From the NCBI GenBank assembly GCA_030601485.1, contig JAUVTO010000111.1, positions 1 to 6,222 of the forward strand: DNA of 6,222 nucleotides, given 5' to 3'. The notes beneath the pieces were generated by a model, which made no database searches, was not told where the DNA came from, and saw nothing but the letters and a program-made list of their open reading frames with translations. How positions within the stretch are numbered: position 1 is the stretch's first letter; the number at the start of each line of letters is the position of its first letter. The DNA comes from Desulfobacterales bacterium (GTDB lineage Bacteria > Desulfobacterota > Desulfobacteria > Desulfobacterales > UBA11574). This document shows positions 4,838 through 6,222 of the stretch, in pieces. The translations under genes were made by a program, and so were the position numbers.

Positions 4838-6100
4838 ATGGTTGATACGGAGACCGTTTTGGACCGGCGGGTCGTTATTACGGGTTTGGGGCTTGTAACG
4901 CCGCTGGGTATCGGCGTTGAAGAGACGTGGACTGCGCTGTGTGAAGGCAAATCAGGTATAGGCGAGATAACCCGGTTCGATGCATCCGGATTTGACACTC
5001 AGATTGCCGGAGAAGTTAAGGATTTTCACCCAGAGGATTTTCTTCCCAAAAAAGAAGCAAAACGCATTCAATCGTTTATAGCCTACGCTGTTGCAGCATC
5101 CCGAATGGCCCTGGAAGATTCGGGGTTAATTATAGACAGTACCAACCAAAACAGGGTCGGTGTTCTCACAGGATGCGGTCTGGGCGGGCTTCAGATACTC
5201 GAACAAACCGCTGCGATACTGAAAAAGAAGGGACCCAAACGGGTATCGCCATTTTTTATCCCCATGATGATAGGGAATATGGCTCCGGGTATGATTGCCA
5301 TCTATTTGGGTGCGAAGGGACCCAATTCTTCAATTGCAACCGCATGCGCTGCAGGCACACATGCGATCGGGGACGCATTTAAAATCATTAAGAGAGGCGG
5401 TGCGGATGCCATGATAACCGGTGGTGTAGAGTCTGTTATCACACCCACCTGCATTGCCGGTTTCAATGCCATGAAAGCCCTTTCTGTCCGGAACCATGAA
5501 CCTGAAAAAGCATCCCGTCCCTTTGACCGTGACCGTGATGGTTTTATCGTGGGTGAAGGATGCGGAATTCTCATATTGGAAACACTTGAGGGGGCCTTAA
5601 AAAGAGGTGCCAGAATTTATGCTGAGATATGCGGGTATGGTATGAGCGGAGACGGGTTTCATATGGCAGCGCCTGCTCCGGATGGCGAAGGCGCGGCCCG
5701 ATGTATGGCTGCAGCAATTGATGATGCGGGAATTTTATATAACGCCGTCGATTATATCAATGCCCACGGCACGTCAACGCAGCTTAATGATGTTTACGAG
5801 ACGCAAGCCATCAAGTCTGTATTCAGGGAAAAAGCATACTCACTGGCAATAAGTTCGACCAAATCGATGACCGGCCATCTTTTAGGTGGTGCCGGTGGAA
5901 TTGAAACCGTTTTCACAGCACTTACCATTCATGAAGGCATTATTCCGCCGACAATAAATCTTGATAACCCAGACCAGGATTGCGATCTTGATTATGTTCC
6001 AAACACCGCCAGAAAGACAAATGTCAAACTCGCCATGACTAATTCCTTTGGTTTTGGGGGGACAAACGCGGCATTGATACTCAGTAAATACAACGAATAA
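4838..6100 (+). CDS. fabF: 3-oxoacyl-[acyl-carrier-protein] synthase II (KAS II)
   Basis: FabF is the decarboxylating condensing enzyme that joins malonyl-ACP to a growing acyl-ACP, the chain-elongating step of type II fatty acid synthesis. The 420-residue thiolase-fold protein has the active-site Cys170 in ATACAAGTHAIG, His310 in NAHGTST, Lys342 in SSTKSMTGH with His347, and the gating GFGGTN near the end (405-410). NLDNPD near 374-379 is also typical. The residue after HGTST is Gln315 where Pro is common. The ATG start has only a weak GAG (4824-4826) ahead of it. A TTG at 4859 (codon 8) has GGAG at 4849-4852 in front and would give 413 residues, the length of the E. coli enzyme, so the true start is uncertain. 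It follows acpP by 320 bases, much more than usual. A repeat copy starts three bases after its stop. Confidence 0.97.
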   Translation: MVDTETVLDRRVVITGLGLVTPLGIGVEETWTALCEGKSGIGEITRFDASGFDTQIAGEVKDFHPEDFLPKKEAKRIQSFIAYAVAASRMALEDSGLIIDSTNQNRVGVLTGCGLGGLQILEQTAAILKKKGPKRVSPFFIPMMIGNMAPGMIAIYLGAKGPNSSIATACAAGTHAIGDAFKIIKRGGADAMITGGVESVITPTCIAGFNAMKALSVRNHEPEKASRPFDRDRDGFIVGEGCGILILETLEGALKRGARIYAEICGYGMSGDGFHMAAPAPDGEGAARCMAAAIDDAGILYNAVDYINAHGTSTQLNDVYETQAIKSVFREKAYSLAISSTKSMTGHLLGGAGGIETVFTALTIHEGIIPPTINLDNPDQDCDLDYVPNTARKTNVKLAMTNSFGFGGTNAALILSKYNE

Positions 6101-6103
6101 ATT

Positions 6104-6222
6104 TGACGGTCTCGTAAAAAGTCCAACTTCTGCGTTGTGCTGCATTTCGTAATCATTCAACGTACGAAAAGTACGCCTCATGATTACAAAATTTGCACGC
6201 CTTGAATTTGAACTTTTTACGA
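6104..6222 (+). repeat. Palindromic repeat element, copy D (cut by window edge)
   Basis: These 119 bases match the first 119 bases of copy B except at two positions: C for T in the GTGCTGC block, and A for G in the right arm of the central stem. The latter breaks one pair of the otherwise perfect 13-bp stem. The element starts three bases after the fabF stop codon. If it has the 153-base length of copies A and B, about 34 bases lie beyond the window. All copies are in the same orientation. Confidence 0.88.

Overview
The window looks like chromosomal DNA from an anaerobic Desulfobacterota bacterium, most likely Desulfobacterales. That assignment is an inference from protein character (a bL32 starting MAVPKRK, and a roughly 557-residue soluble acyl-CoA dehydrogenase placed directly before fabG-acpP-fabF) and from the many short stem-loop repeats between genes. 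No rRNA or other taxonomic marker is present.

Layout. From 445 leftwards on the minus strand is the start of a response-regulator gene whose 3' end lies outside the window. From 446 to 1554 there is a gene-poor, AT-rich gap holding two full-length (153 bp) copies of a palindromic repeat and a candidate promoter. On the plus strand follow rpmF (1555-1731), an acyl-CoA dehydrogenase gene (1840-3513), fabG (3510-4274, overlapping by 4 bases), acpP (4290-4517) and, after a 320-base gap full of inverted and tandem repeats, fabF (4838-6100). A further copy of the repeat begins 3 bases after fabF and runs off the right edge.

How the genes fit together. FabG (3-ketoacyl-ACP reductase), AcpP (acyl carrier) and FabF (condensing enzyme KAS II) form the elongation core of type II fatty acid synthesis. 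rpmF is the usual upstream neighbour of fatty acid genes in many bacteria. The familiar order is rpmF-plsX-fabH-fabD-fabG-acpP-fabF. Here plsX, fabH and fabD are absent from the locus and an acyl-CoA dehydrogenase sits in their place, translationally coupled to fabG. This is the most interesting gene-level feature.

The other notable items are the repeat family (two complete copies, one truncated by the window edge and one short relative), a perfect 17-bp inverted repeat across the acpP stop codon, a GC-rich 21-bp tandem repeat before fabF, and a Cys-to-Arg change at a zinc-ligand position of bL32. I see no CRISPR array, tRNA, rRNA, transposase or defence gene, and no clear evidence of a wholly new system.
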